Of a stretch of DNA of 64,000 bases, positions 36,301 to 47,782 are shown in pieces (the stretch's first letter is position 1; every line of letters starts with the position of its first letter). Position numbers and translations under genes: made by a program. The stretch lies in NCBI GenBank assembly GCA_025024175.1, contig QCXZ01000137.1:372001-436000 (forward strand). Reading direction: 5' to 3'. The notes under the pieces are model-generated. The model was given only the letters and a program-made list of their open reading frames with translations. It did no database searches and had not been told where the DNA came from. This stretch comes from Rhyzopertha dominica (taxonomy: Eukaryota > Arthropoda > Insecta > Coleoptera > Bostrichidae).

Positions 36301-37727
36301 ATGGATGTCGAACCAAGATTCATCGATAACTTGAAGGTTAGTTCGCCCGGCTGTCATGTTTGTAGGTTAGATTTGAGTTTACATGTGTTTTCCAGGGCAA
36401 AGGCCTGTTCGCCAAACGGAATTTCAAAACTGGTAGCGTAATTTTCGAAGAGGAACCTTTAGTGTGCTGTCAGTTTTCATGGAATGCCGCTTATAAATAC
36501 AGAGCATGCGATCATTGCCTCAAGTACGATGTTTACCGCTGTCCATGATACTCTCTCATTATCCCTTTGTCGTAGGCCATTAGAAACTGCGGAGGAAAAC
36601 GCCAGGCGGCTTACCGGTAAGCCGTACCTATCTTTGCCGTTTTCTGACTGCTGCGCAACCAACAAAGCAATAATAGCACAATGCGATGCATGCGGGACGG
36701 AATACTGCAGTTTGAACTGTCAAATATTAGCTTATAACCAATACCACAAGACGCTGTGCTTACAAACGAAGGAACGCAACACTGGACACCCTTTGGAAGT
36801 ACTAAACGAGACGTGGAAGTAAGTTTATTAAAGTTGCTGTTGTGTCCTTGTTATCATCACGTTTTATGGTAGGCAAATGCATTATCCACCAGAAACGAAC
36901 TCGATTATTTTGATCGTGAGGCTCTTGGCTTTGATCCACCAGTCAGGCGATAGGGAAGCAATGCAGGCACGAATTTTACAGTTTTGTCATCGCACCGTCA
37001 ACGAAGACACGGAACTGGCACATAAGCTTTTAGGAGAGAAGTTCGCAGGTAATCTTGACATTTATTAGTGCACAGTTATACTTCCAGAGTTGATATGATT
37101 TAATTTGGCATGTTCAATATGAATTTGCACATTTTACATAGTCTGACATTTCAGCACCATCAAATTTCAGATCAACTTACCGTTTTGCACGACCTCGTGT
37201 CCCGATCCGTGCCCCACTCCGGAATAGAGCAGTTCCTGACGCCGGAGGGCTTCCGCAGCCTCCTGGCGCTGATTGGCACCAACGGGCAGGGCGTGGGANC
37301 GAGCGCCGTCAGCCAGTGGGTCACGCGCGCCTCCGATCTTTCGATTCCGTCCGACGCCAAGCAAGAACTCGACGATTTCATCGACAAACTCTACGAGGAC
37401 ATGGACCAGCATTCGGGCAACTTCCTGAACAACGAGGGCGTCGCGCTGTTTCAGCTGCAGAGCGTCTGCAACCACAGCTGCGTGCCGAACGCCGAGGTCG
37501 CGTTCTTGCACAACAGCAGCAGACTGTCGCTTGTCGCCTTGAGGGACATCCCAATGGGGGAAGAGATCAGCATAAGTTACTTGGATCCTTGCAGTTTGGA
37601 GCGATCGAGGCACTCGAGGCAGAAGTTTTTGAAGGAGAACTATCTGTTCGAGTGCGGCTGTGAAAAGTGCGTGCAACAGGTGGGTGACCCTGATGTTACC
37701 AGTGAAGAGGAGGAAATGAGCGAGTGA
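36301..37727 (+). CDS. SMYD5 SET/MYND lysine methyltransferase
   Basis: A SMYD-family methyltransferase; vertebrate SMYD5 has been reported to methylate histone and ribosomal-protein lysines. Exons: 36301-36336, 36396-36523, 36576-36818, 36873-37048, 37171-37727; 379 residues, close to human (418). The split SET domain starts KGKGLFAKRNF. The MYND-like zinc cluster (CDACGTEYCSLNCQ) lies inside it. The SET core has NHSCVPNAEV, GEEISISYLD and a post-SET CGCEKC. The tail TSEEEEMSE is the short acidic end typical of SMYD5; the longer vertebrate acidic tail is absent. The start ATG lies in a 36-nt first exon (MDVEPRFIDNLK). One N (about 37299) makes one residue unknown. Confidence 0.96.
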
Positions 37728-37781
37728 AATACGTCAAATTGGATGTCGCAATAATTCCTCTTTGTTTTTGTTAGCTTAGGC

Positions 37782-37787
37782 AATAAA
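37782..37787 (+). terminator. SMYD5 polyadenylation signal
   Basis: AATAAA 55 nt after the SMYD5 stop codon. Confidence 0.7.
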
Positions 37788-37940
37788 GGATGTTATTATT
37801 ATGATTGTTCTATATTCTTTTAAATGCAGAACTATTTGATAACATCTAGTGTCAAAGAATTACCACCAATATAAATTCGCAGCAACAAATGTTAAAATAA
37901 CTTGACAGTTCAACAGAAAACAATCGCCAAACATAAAAAT

Positions 37941-37946
37941 TTTATT
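37941..37946 (-). terminator. DDRGK1 polyadenylation signal
   Basis: AATAAA on the minus strand 92 nt beyond the DDRGK1 stop. The convergent SMYD5 signal is 150 bp away. Confidence 0.65.
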
Positions 37947-38037
37947 GAATTTTCCAGTCGCTGACTTACTCCTTAAAATCTGGACAGGAAAAAAAATAAA
38001 TAAACTGCACCACACCGCTTCATCGGTATATTGTACA

Positions 38038-38950
38038 TCAAGTGGTTACACCGCGACTCGGGGTCAAATTAATCAACTTGTCGCTGTTGTCCCGGATGTC
38101 GGCTATCGAAACCCTCCCCCTCTGCCTGATAAACTTGGCGATCGCCTCCATTTCCTCGACGGACACGTAAATGAACTTACCGCGATCGTCCATGACGCCC
38201 GTCAGGATGTTGTCGTTCTGCAAGTCGCGTATCCTATCGATGACGCTCTGCGTCTTCAGCTTGAAGTGCGCCGCCAGGTCTTCCAGCACCACGACCTTCT
38301 GCTCCTTGATGTAATTGACGAATTCTTGAAGGAGATTCTCCGATTCGTTCAAATCGCCCTCCTCAAAACCCTCCTCCTCTATCTTGAACGCTTCCTTCAT
38401 TTTTAAGTACTCCTCGTGTTCGCGCCGTTCCTTTTCCTCCCTCGCCTTCTGTTCCTCCTCCGCCTGCTTCTTCTCCAGCTCCTTCTCCCTTTCCTCGGCC
38501 ACTTTTCGTTCTTCCTCTTGCTGCTTGTCGCGTTTCTTCTTCTCCTCTCTAACTCGTTCGGCGGCTTCGCGTTGCGCCTTCTTCTCCGCCTTCGCTTCTA
38601 GCTTCGCACGTTTCTTCGCACCTATTTTCCCATCTAGCAATTCTTCAGCAGGTGCCTCATCACCTGCATCACCCTCTTCTTCTTCTAGATCTTCTTGGTG
38701 AACCGCAGCTGCAAAAATAATGAAATTCGCGATCGAGATTTTGAGGTTAAGTCGACTTACCGTTCGCTCGTAACCTGGCCCCGCGATTTCTGGCCATTTG
38801 AGCACGTCTGGGGCCCCCATCTCTTGCCCTGGGGGCCGCAGCAACCCGAGGTCTCNCTGGTTTGGGTTTGTCCGCTTTTAAGAACCATGCTAACGTTATC
38901 AGGAGTATGAGCAAGACGGAAGCGAATGCAGCTAGCAAGGTTATATCCAT
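38038..38950 (-). CDS. DDRGK1 (UFBP1), ER UFMylation factor
   Basis: An ER-membrane protein that works with the UFL1 ligase in attaching UFM1, for example to ribosomes. Two exons, 38761-38950 and 38038-38708, give 286 residues, a normal family length. Residues 1-24 form a hydrophobic signal-anchor ([20 protein letters not shown]). An acidic patch ([11 protein letters not shown]) follows, then a long Lys/Glu coiled coil from about 85 to 190. The C-terminal winged-helix region contains the name motif itself ([10 protein letters not shown]). The start is the first ATG before the membrane anchor. An N at about 38857 hides one residue. Confidence 0.96.
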
Positions 38951-40308
38951 TGTGCTACAAGAAAACTAAACTTTTAACTTTAATTTACATTAAAAGTAAT
39001 CAGCTGGTGCAATACGTTGTTTGCGTATAAAGAAAATGACGTAACCTCATCACAACTGTCAAAATAGGCATGAAGTGCGCCGCTAACATAATCGATTTAG
39101 TTACACGCAGTACCACCAACATAAATATCGCCCTACCGAAAGAACGAAATAACGGTTCCTGCACACGCATCACTATTGATTTAGGAATCGTTACTAACGG
39201 TTACTTTTCCTTTCATGTAATAGTAGATTAAATCTAGATGGAAAATAGACTCAAAGAATTGGACTCTGAAGCGATTTTGTTTTGTAAGGGCAATGGAACT
39301 TCCAAATGAGACTAGACTCGGCAGGAAAATCAACAGTCCGAATGAGACTGTACTCGGAAAGGGCTTGAGAAGAAGAAAGGAGTAATAAGAGAGAAGGTTG
39401 CACTTGTGATGTAAATTTAACTTTGGAGGGCAGGAGAGTAATTATTATACTCGAGATTAGAAAAAGAATGAACATAACTCAAGAAGTTTAATAAATGAGT
39501 GCATTTCCTGCTACTAAATAATCTCACAGTTTTTTTGGAGTCTATTAAAGGCTGTTAATTCCCAAATGTAATTCATCATTTTATCATAAACTTTTTACAG
39601 ACTGTAATGATCATGGGAGTCAGGTGAGTGCTGATGTAATAATTAATTTTTTTGGATATCAGCTATGTCCAACACGAAGGCAGTACGACGTACTCATTCA
39701 TGTGATGGTTGTGAATAGAATTCCTAATGTCAGGGTTAATATTGTTATGAAAGTATAATCACGCTAAAATGTCATGCATTTTGGTTTGCAAATATCACTA
39801 AAGTGTCAAGATTGGGTGGTCTTAAGAGTGACAACTTCCATAGTAAACCGCAATAATAATTAACGTGTTCATGTATATTTGTTATCATATTATACAAACT
39901 ATAAACAAACGCATATTTGCCGTGAATTTTACACATGTATACAGAATTCCCTAATAATCCTAAGGACAAAAAAGAAGTATATATACAGTGCACACTAGGT
40001 AATGATCCAGCTAAAGTTGAAAACCTATGTTAGGACCCTTTTAAAGTAAAAATTATCACCCGAAATTTACCTTTTGGAGCGATTTAGTTGTAAAGGAGCT
40101 AAAAAATAGATAAAGCAATGAATTAAAAGGAAAATGTTGCATAATCCAACCAAAATATGTCAAAACTAAATCAGGGTAAATGCTTAAAGACAGATCTGCA
40201 GTTAAAAAAGAAGACAATAAGCAAAGAAAACAAATTTAAACAAAAAGTTGTACTTGTCATAATAACTCCTCAAATTCTAAGCGACCCTATTAAAAGTCGA
40301 AAAAGCAC
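38951..40308. other. DDRGK1 5' flank and Kap-alpha1 3' flank
   Basis: Non-coding. DDRGK1 promoter elements are probably at 38951-39200, with CTGTCAAAAT at 39056-39065. From about 39240 to 40300 the DNA is AT-rich with no protein family recognised. Confidence 0.45.
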
Positions 40309-40314
40309 TTTATT
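40309..40314 (-). terminator. Kap-alpha1 polyadenylation signal
   Basis: AATAAA on the minus strand about 150 nt past the importin stop codon. Confidence 0.6.
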
Positions 40315-40463
40315 CTGTACAAGCAACACTGACCTAAGTATACAAGTATAAAATTCCAGTCAACCGAGTCGACAAAAAAAAAATGAGACGCGAAGAAACG
40401 CCGGTTGGATTTTGGGGAGGGGGGGGTGAGGGCCTTTTAAATCGGTATGCGGCACTTATCGAA

Positions 40464-43400
40464 TTAGAAGTGGAAACCGCCCATCGGCACGGACTGGTCG
40501 GCGCTGAAGTGATACTGCTGCTGGTCGCTGTCGACAGACGGTGCCACCCGAGCGTCCTCCTCCTCCGTGCCGAAGTAGTGCTGAATTATCTCGAACGCCT
40601 TCTGGTATATGTCCAGGTTCTCGTGGGACTGCAGGAATTCGATTTTGTCCAGACCTGAGGAGTTTTTCAAAAATTGCCTAAAAATCTCGAAGAGGACGAC
40701 ATCCAGTGTTGTTAAGTAGTTAATTACAGTTAGTCGAAACATAGCAGTAATTGGTTACAATTATAATTATATTGTGCCAAGTACCGTAGGTAAACATTTC
40801 TATGAAACTTTTAAGCAATACCAAAAATGCCTGTATATCACGTCAGAGTGGCATAATAAATTAGACCTGTGATTAATAAAATTTGCAGAAAACAAAAAAA
40901 CTGATTCGAGTTGTCCGCTAATACCTGTTTAAATATAAATTAGAGTGATAATAAAACCACGTATGACGACCATATTATGACGTCTACAAGAATGCCAAAC
41001 TGCTTTTGCAGCTTTTTTATGAGCAGATGTAATTGATTATTTCAAAATTACACCAAAGAGTGTAATAGTAATTAATTATTCATTGTGAAGTGGATTTAAA
41101 ATCACTGGCGACATCTTTTTATCAATTTGCAAATAAATTAATTCTTATTAATTTCTAATAAAAAATATATAACATAACAATAGCTTTTTATCGAATATTA
41201 TTGTGTCTAAAAAAGTTTTTTCTTGAGGTGATGAAAAGCATATGAAACATTCCACAAGAAAACAAAATTTAATGCTTTAAAAAAAGTTGAAACCTTGTGC
41301 CAAACTATGTAGCAAATAATTAAGATTGTTTTTACTTTGAAAAGTGTTGATTTTTTTGCCTCTTCCCACATTCAAATGCATATCAATCCTATGGACAAAT
41401 TGTAAAACTTGATTAGAAACTCTGCCACATAAAGCAAAGATTTGTTAAGAAAAAAAATCTGCAAAACTCAAAATAGAAAATGTTCCATACACAGACACAA
41501 AATGTACACTTAAATTATAAACTCTATAGTCGAGCTAAGTTCCAGCAATAATTTCACAAAAAATCAAATAATCATAGGAAAATATTTTTAAAAAAGTCCA
41601 AATATCTTATTATCCGTATTAATAAACCCTGAAAATAATTACTCTCATTTCAAAAATGCAAAACTTCAGTTGTTCAGATTATAAAGCCTGGAAACAGCTT
41701 TTAATCATCTACAGGAAGCTACATATTCTGAACAATTTTAAATGATAAAATGTGATCCAACATTTCAGTCGTCCGAGCACATTTTCGCAAATCCTTAGCC
41801 GTAAACGAATCAAACACATGTATTTTTTTAGTGTACTCACCGTAGCACTCTTCTATGAGCACAGCGTACGCGTTGGCTCCACCGTGTTGTTTCGAATCCT
41901 GATCTCCAAGCCGCAAAATGTTCTCTAGCCCATTCAGAGCAACCAAGACGATTTTCGAGTCCATCACTGTCAGCAAATCACATAAAGGCCCAATACAGCC
42001 CTGGTCTACTAGGTATCTAAACGGAGGAAGGGACAGACAATCAAAAAAAATCATCAAGTGAAGCCATGGACATGTTTAGATTTTCTTAATTTAATTCTTA
42101 ATTAACATTTGACACTTAAAAACTGGCAGTGTTGAAGTACAACAAATACTGAAAGTATCTCGTACCAAAAATTCAAATGACAAGTTTAATTTTTAAATCA
42201 ATCGGCTTTTTCTAGGATGCTCACCTTATTTGATCCGGGGTTCCCCCACTAGTTGCATTCGTTATCGCCCAAGCTGCCTCTTTCCGAGTTTTAAATTCTG
42301 CTTTACTCAGTATCTCTATCAGTACTGGGAATATATTTGCGTCTATAACAGCCTAGTCAAACAAAACGATGTTAAAGTAGATACTTCCCAAATCAGATGC
42401 GAGCAGAAGACAAAAATGTCTAATGGTGGATGGTAGAAAAGAAATAAGGTTAAAAATATATAGAATGATACAGGAGAGGATATTGGAATGGAAGGAGAAA
42501 GAATAATATGAAATAATAACAGGGTAATTATAAAAACGGAGAAGAACACAGGAAAAACACAAAACAAACAAAAGAAAGAGGAAATAGACCTGTAGTAAAA
42601 AAAGGAGAAAATAAATAAAAAGGAATAATGGTAGAGAAAGGAGAGGAAGAAGAAAACGAAGAAGAAGGAAGATTACNTGTATTTGTTGGCGGTTACCAGC
42701 AGTAATATTACTAATCGTCCAACATGCTTCCTTTCTAACAGATTCCTTGCTGGATCCGAGCAGATGATGCAGGCACGGCAACGCCTGACAATTTAAAATG
42801 ACCTGAGTTTGAACATCATCACCTGTCACTATGTTACCAACGGCCCTAAGAGCCGAAGATATGACGTTGGGTTGTTGGTGTGTCAGAAGCTCGACTAATC
42901 TTCTACAAACCCCCGCGTCTATTACAGCCTGGAAGAAAAGTGGGAAAATTAAGGATGGGGAGTCCAAAAAATTTTCTTTTTCTTTTGTCTTTGCTGCTTT
43001 TAATGAAAAGTTTTCCCTCCAAAAGAAGCAAAAACATTTGGACAATAATGTGCATGAACCTGAACAAATCAAAATGATTTAAGGAAAATCTCTGCTTGCC
43101 TGTATTTTATCGTTGGGTCCATCAGAGAGGTAACTTAAGGCCCAACAAGCGTCGGACAAAACATCCGCGTCTGTGTGGAACAAGAGGCGTGCCAAAACTG
43201 GCAGGCATGGGGCCACTTTTGAAAATTCTGGCGGTGGATTTTTGCCCCTGCAGAGGTTCGAAAGGGCCCAGACTGCATTCCTTGTCATCGTCAACCTGGT
43301 GGCTTTGCTTAATAACCTACAGGAGAACAAAATATGTGACAAGAAAATTGAAGCATCATCAAAACACTTTTTTGAACATTTTCCCCAAATAAAATTGACA

Positions 43401-44475
43401 AAATTTGCTCAAATCAACAATAAATACCGATCCTACTTACTGTAGTAACGGTACAAGGATCCCGCTGTCCAAAACGTGGTCTCTACACTCAGGGGAGTCC
43501 CCTGCTATATTGCCGAGTGCCCAGACGGCCTGTTCCTGCACGTCTTCGTACTGACTGCCGAGGAGAGCTATAAATATAGGTACGGCCCCCGCCTCTATGA
43601 CCATNCGTGTTTGTTGGGATGTGCCTGACGCGATATTTGTAAGGGCCCATGCTGCTTCGAACTGCAAAAAATGAACAACTTTAAACATAGCTAAGGTTAG
43701 ATTATGGACATTCAGTTGAACTGTAGTACACATAATCTTCTAATCACTTTTGTTACAGGAAAAACAGTTCGACCNAAAGAGTGTTGTAGCTTTAAGTTTA
43801 TAAAGTATTTACAAAATTTATTTACCATGTCTTCTTTATCCCAAATGTTACTTAATAGGTTTCTTAACGTACAGTTAGTTATTAGTAAGNTTTATTTTAA
43901 TTTAATANATAANTAACTTGTGTTCTATTGAAATGTTATGTGCATTTTCTGTTTAATGGGGTTTCTCTTTCAGGGCAAAGAAGCATGTGAGGGTACAGAT
44001 TTCCTTTATACTGAAGCAGTTTCCGTGGTGTGTGTGTTTTAAGCATGAAAAATCAAAAACACATCTGAACACTTACCTGCAGAGTGCAATTCGAAGTATT
44101 CTTCAGAAACTCCACGAACCTCGGCACTATCCCCGTCTGCACCACCTCATCTATAGGTGGATTTGGCTCCCTACTCAACAACTTGCGGAACTTCTGCGTC
44201 GCGTTTATCTGTTGCTCGATGTCGTTGCTGTAGAGGGCCTGCACCATCTGCGGCGTGATGAATGGGGTCACGGGCGACAAGGCGTCACCCTCCAGCTGCA
44301 ACGGATCCGTGTCATCGGCAGGCAGAGCGTTAACGTTGACATTCCTGCGTTTCGATAACTGCTGGTCCCTCTTCTGCTTCCGCAGTTGAACTCCCTCCTC
44401 TTCCCGCCTTCTGCGCAGCTCGACGCTGTCCAAAGCGGAGTTTTTGTAGCGGTGCTTGTGTGCTGAGCCCGACAT
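40464..44475 (-). CDS. Importin subunit alpha, Kap-alpha1 (KPNA1/5/6 type)
   Basis: A nuclear import adaptor that binds classical NLS cargo and importin beta. Exons: 44077-44475, 43441-43661, 43100-43316, 42677-42928, 42225-42352, 41841-42016, 40464-40654; 527 residues, normal length. The N-terminal importin-beta-binding domain is arginine-rich ([15 protein letters not shown], then SKRR). About ten ARM repeats follow with the cargo-binding Trp/Asn ladder (WALTN, WALGN, WALSN, WTISN, WAITN). The C-terminus has [12 protein letters not shown] and an acidic tail. Wording places it with KPNA1/5/6 rather than KPNA2 or KPNA3/4. The ATG directly follows an acceptor, so a non-coding first exon must exist; a donor at about 44756 fits. 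The intron after exon 43100-43316 begins GC. N bases lie in two exons. Confidence 0.96.
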
Positions 44476-45249
44476 CTGAAATTCAGAAGGTTACGAAAGG
44501 GTTGACATGGGCAGATGAGTCATCCTGATGCAACAACTTAAAAAATCGGGTTAAATAACGGGATTCTTGCTCAATGGGGGTAGATTGTGACGTATAACGC
44601 GGTGTAAAAGCTGTAAAATGTGGATGATACGGTTTATACTAGAATTTTCTTGCAACAACGTCAAAGTGAATTGACAGACATACACCCTACAAGGAGTGAA
44701 CCTGAGAATTGCGATTGAAATTGTGGAAATGTCGAGGTATAAATGCACGGTACTTACGTTTTATTTATTTAACTAACTATTCTTTTCTTAATATTTGTGC
44801 AAATCTATCTATTAGCGCTAATCAAGGCCAAAATCTTCGAAGGCAGGCATTATTGAACATATCCACCAGCATTTGACATTCACGATGAAACGAAATGTCA
44901 CTAGAAGTTACTGGCGTGAAGATAGCGGCGCCTACCGGTGTAGAGTTGGGTGCGTTTTGGTGATTCAATTAATTCGATTCACTGAGTTGAATCACTACCC
45001 GCGTAATACACTCGTCGAGCTCTTAATTCGTATTTTTCTTAATGAAAACGGGTTGTAGTTCTCATATTGCGCTATTAAAAAAGGTTATTAACCAATATTA
45101 CCTCCCAAATATACCAAATACAGTGAAGTTAGCGACGACACTAACAACTTGACGCGAAGAAGAAAAGTCTCTCCCCCAACCTAGCAAATGCAACTTGTTT
45201 GTCGGCACGAAAAAAAAAGCTCGACCCACTGTTCTCACCCGTTCACGTT
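44476..45249. promoter_or_regulatory. Kap-alpha1/MIX23 divergent promoter region
   Basis: Contains the Kap-alpha1 5' UTR intron (44476 to about 44756), its likely non-coding first exon above that, and TTGACA and TGTCA words at 44874-44900. No ORF is supported. Confidence 0.45.
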
Positions 45250-45830
45250 ATGCAAGTGTCGGTGATGGAATGTTCGGATTTCAGCGAATTCCAGGTGATT
45301 GTTTTGCGCTGCGGTTCTCACGCTTTCGAATAACGTACCGGTTGGACAAGCTCTAACCTAACTTTTCAGCGTGACGTTCGGGCGATAACGAAAATCCCTG
45401 TTTTCAGGAGACTTTGAAAAGCATGCGAAAAGTGGATGATTTGATAGTGAGCACGATAAATACGGTCATTCCGACAGACTCTTTTCATCCAAACGGGGAG
45501 AAGGCCTGTAAGGAGTTGCACGAGCAGCTAGAGGATGGTAACGTTAAGAGGGAGAGCACGATTAAGAAATGTATAGCCGTCACTACAGAACGAGTGAAGC
45601 AACTGAAGGAACAAAGAGAGACTGATAACGCCAACCCGCAGATTTCAAAGAGCTTGAGATCGGAGCAAACCAAAGTACGATTTGTTTTTTTGAATGTTTC
45701 ATTTGTTTTACCAGTCGTTTGTTTTCAGTTGCGGATGTTACAAGTGGAATTAAGTGTAGAAGAACTGATTAGGCAAAGGACTTCCAAAGTGTTCATGGAA
45801 AAGTGTCGCAGATACTTCAAACCGCAATGA
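45250..45830 (+). CDS. MIX23 (CCDC58), mitochondrial intermembrane-space protein
   Basis: A small conserved cysteine-containing protein; yeast Mix23 lies in the intermembrane space and supports protein import. Exons 45250-45294, 45408-45674 and 45729-45830 give 137 residues, close to the human 144. Recognisable blocks are CSDFSEFQETLKSMRKVDD, VIPTDSFHPNG, IKKCIAVT, EQTKLRMLQVELSVEEL and FMEKCRRYFKP. Four cysteines are conserved in position (near CSDF, CKEL, KKCIA, EKCRR). No targeting peptide is visible, as expected. The start is the first ATG (MQVSVMECSDF); the second, five codons later, is possible. The last intron is 54 nt, in frame and stop-free. Confidence 0.94.
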
Positions 45831-45921
45831 GGGTCCTTTTTTTGTAGTGTAGCGTAGGAATTTTTATGAAGTCATGTTTGTTGCACATCATCATTATTAT
45901 ACGTTGTTAAAAACTGCGTTT

Positions 45922-45927
45922 TTTATT
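45922..45927 (-). terminator. FAM162 polyadenylation signal
   Basis: AATAAA on the minus strand, 64 nt past the FAM162 stop and inside the MIX23 3' UTR. Confidence 0.6.
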
Positions 45928-45967
45928 CATAACTCTAAATCTTTACTATTTACAGAGCAATTATAAC

Positions 45968-45973
45968 AATAAA
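45968..45973 (+). terminator. MIX23 polyadenylation signal
   Basis: AATAAA 138 nt after the MIX23 stop. Cleavage here would overlap the FAM162 transcript. Confidence 0.65.
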
Positions 45974-45990
45974 TATCTTACTTGGAAGTA

Positions 45991-46408
45991 TTAAGCGTTC
46001 TTTTTCGTAGCCTCTTCGTTATACTTCTGGTGCCACAGAATATTCTGCTGTTCCACGGTTTCTCCCCTCAAACGCTTCTGTTTGCCGACGTAGACCATGG
46101 CGAGACAACCCAAGAGAGTGGCGGCCATCATGTAATTCGCCAGTTTGATCCTCATACGGTTACGCGCCCTCTCGACAACGTCGGGCCTAAATAAACCATC
46201 GTACAAAGGAAGAATTCTCAAAATGACAGACTTACGGCACCAAATCGGGTACATCTTCGACTCTTTTGTACTTTTTCGTCCAAACCAGGAACTTTTTTTC
46301 CAAATTGTTGACTCTGTGAGTGCCACCGATTTTTGACGGGCTGCTATACCTCGCNAAACTTTNGGAAAACGACGCAATTTTTAAGAGATTCGAACGTACC
46401 GAGTTCAT
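45991..46408 (-). CDS. FAM162 / UPF0389 mitochondrial membrane protein
   Basis: A small single-pass protein of the FAM162 family; mammalian FAM162A is a hypoxia-linked mitochondrial protein. Insect roles are little known. Exons 46236-46408 and 45991-46186 give 122 residues. Diagnostic blocks are THRVNNLEKKFLVWTKKYK, then PDVVERARNRMRIKLANYMM and the membrane helix AATLLGCLAMVYVG, followed by a charged tail (WHQKYNEEATKKNA). The basic, Ser-rich N-terminus (MNSVRSNLLKIASFS) fits a mitochondrial presequence. Two N bases fall in it. A 5' UTR intron is likely: the ATG lies 9 nt after an acceptor (ttccacag), with a donor at about 46471. A transposon sits 100 bp upstream. Confidence 0.9.
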
Positions 46409-46508
46409 TCTAGTTGGCTGTGGAAAAATTAATCAAAAACAGAACACGTAATGTTTACAAAGTTCACCTGCAGATCACAGACGTAACACAAAAACAAACG
46501 AGTAAAGG

Positions 46509-47609
46509 CAGTGCTGCCAACTAGAAATAACTATCTTACACCAGATGTCCATTGAAAATACACTAGAATTCCACCAAATTTTGTGAATGTTGATTACAAT
46601 AAATAAAATACACCAAAAAATACACCGTGCTATTATAACTCAAATTTATTAATAAAATTCACAATAAAAAAAATAAAAATATTATTTGACAAAACAAATA
46701 CTTTAACACAAAAAAAAACTTCGGTCTTACAAGCTGAACCCTGAACATCTTTAAATTGAAGTTTTGTTTGTTCTTTGCCAAATACAACACCGCTATGTGA
46801 AACATGTTTCCTTGATTCTCCATGCCCCTTCAAGTCAGCATATTTGTTGCTTAAAATCTTATTGCAAATTTTGCATTTAGCTGTGGGTTCTTGTGTGCTT
46901 TCAACAACAGTTAGCCAATTCTTTAAGGAGGGATATCTTTTATCCATACATCTCGGAATTTTTGGCTGTACTGTGGTGGCATCTATAAAAACGGTCATGT
47001 TATGTTTTACTTCAAAGTAAACTAATAATTAAAAAATTAAATAGAACTCACCCTTACTAGAGGTGGCAGATATACTGTGTTGTATTTCAAGGCCAGTGCC
47101 CTCTTAGCTTTAGGTTTTAGATTGTTGTTTATCTATGTACGTGAGGATAAAACACAAGTGAAAAGATAAATAGTGAGAAGCCACGATCACGATGAGACGA
47201 TGACAATGGGTAATGATAAGTACTTTTACAAAAAACGAACACCTCGTAAAACGTGCACGCGCAGAACGCAAAAACAAAATAGGTTATAGGCAATGCGGCA
47301 ACACTGCAGACGGCAACGGCAACACGGCAACAGTAATACAGGCTGTGGTTAAGGTTGCGGAGACACGTCACATTTATTAAACGTTGCCCGCAAATTATAA
47401 TGCATCTCGTACAGGTCGTCATCATTGCAATGTATGTACATTACCTATACTATAAAAATTAACACATCGGTTAAAATGCTAGTATTATATGTTTGTTAAA
47501 GTACAAATACGCTAGATCTTACACCATACACCAAGAGCAATATTTTTTCCACCAAGCGATGGCAAAATACACCAGATCTGGTGTAGAACGCACTAAGTTG
47601 GCAACACTG
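46509..47609 (-). mobile_element. hAT-type DNA transposon remnant, 1101 bp
   Basis: Terminal inverted repeats begin CAGTGCTGCCAACT on the left and CAGTGTTGCCAACT on the right (13 of 14 match), with a second shared block ACACCAGAT about 20 bp inside. The flanks are an exact 8-bp direct repeat AGTAAAGG (46501-46508 and 47610-47617), the target-site size of hAT elements. Only a BED-like zinc-finger fragment remains inside; the hAT catalytic core and dimerisation domain are missing, so the copy cannot mobilise itself. Confidence 0.9.
46633..46998 (-). pseudogene. BED-type zinc-finger transposase fragment
   Basis: A Cys2-His2-like cluster (CKICNKILSNKYADLKGH then ESRKH) preceded by SLKNWLTVVES, the layout of N-terminal BED fingers in hAT transposases. 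Just upstream a different frame reads MPPQYSQKFRDVWIKDIP after an acceptor (tttttatag), the usual opening of such proteins. The two halves differ by one base at about 46925-46935. Nothing transposase-like follows the finger. It lies within the hAT remnant. Confidence 0.7.
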
Positions 47610-47754
47610 AGTAAAGGTTAAGGTTACCTTAACTGTCAGCTGTCATTACTTGACAGTAGCCACGTCAGCTGTCAATTGAGTGTTTGACAGTTGCACAAAA
47701 GGCGGCAAATTCAAACTTGTGGGATCATCAAAACGGTTTAATCCAAAAAAATAA
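47610..47754. promoter_or_regulatory. Displaced TGTCA-rich promoter-like segment
   Basis: Contains TGTCAGCTGTCA at 47634-47645 and four more TGACA/TGTCA words to 47690. Without the transposon it would lie directly upstream of FAM162, so it may be the original FAM162 promoter. Confidence 0.4.
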
Positions 47755-47760
47755 TTTATT
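47755..47760 (-). terminator. Ltn1 polyadenylation signal
   Basis: AATAAA on the minus strand only 23 nt after the listerin stop. Confidence 0.6.
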
Positions 47761-47782
47761 TACAACAAAATATAGTTCGAAT

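Noticed and set aside
42343..42567. Phe/Ser-rich minus-strand ORF in a Kap-alpha1 intron
   Set aside because: It is antisense to a purine-rich intron tract and has no protein similarity.
47129..47425. 98-residue minus-strand ORF inside the hAT remnant
   Set aside because: Low-complexity hydrophobic reading without transposase motifs.
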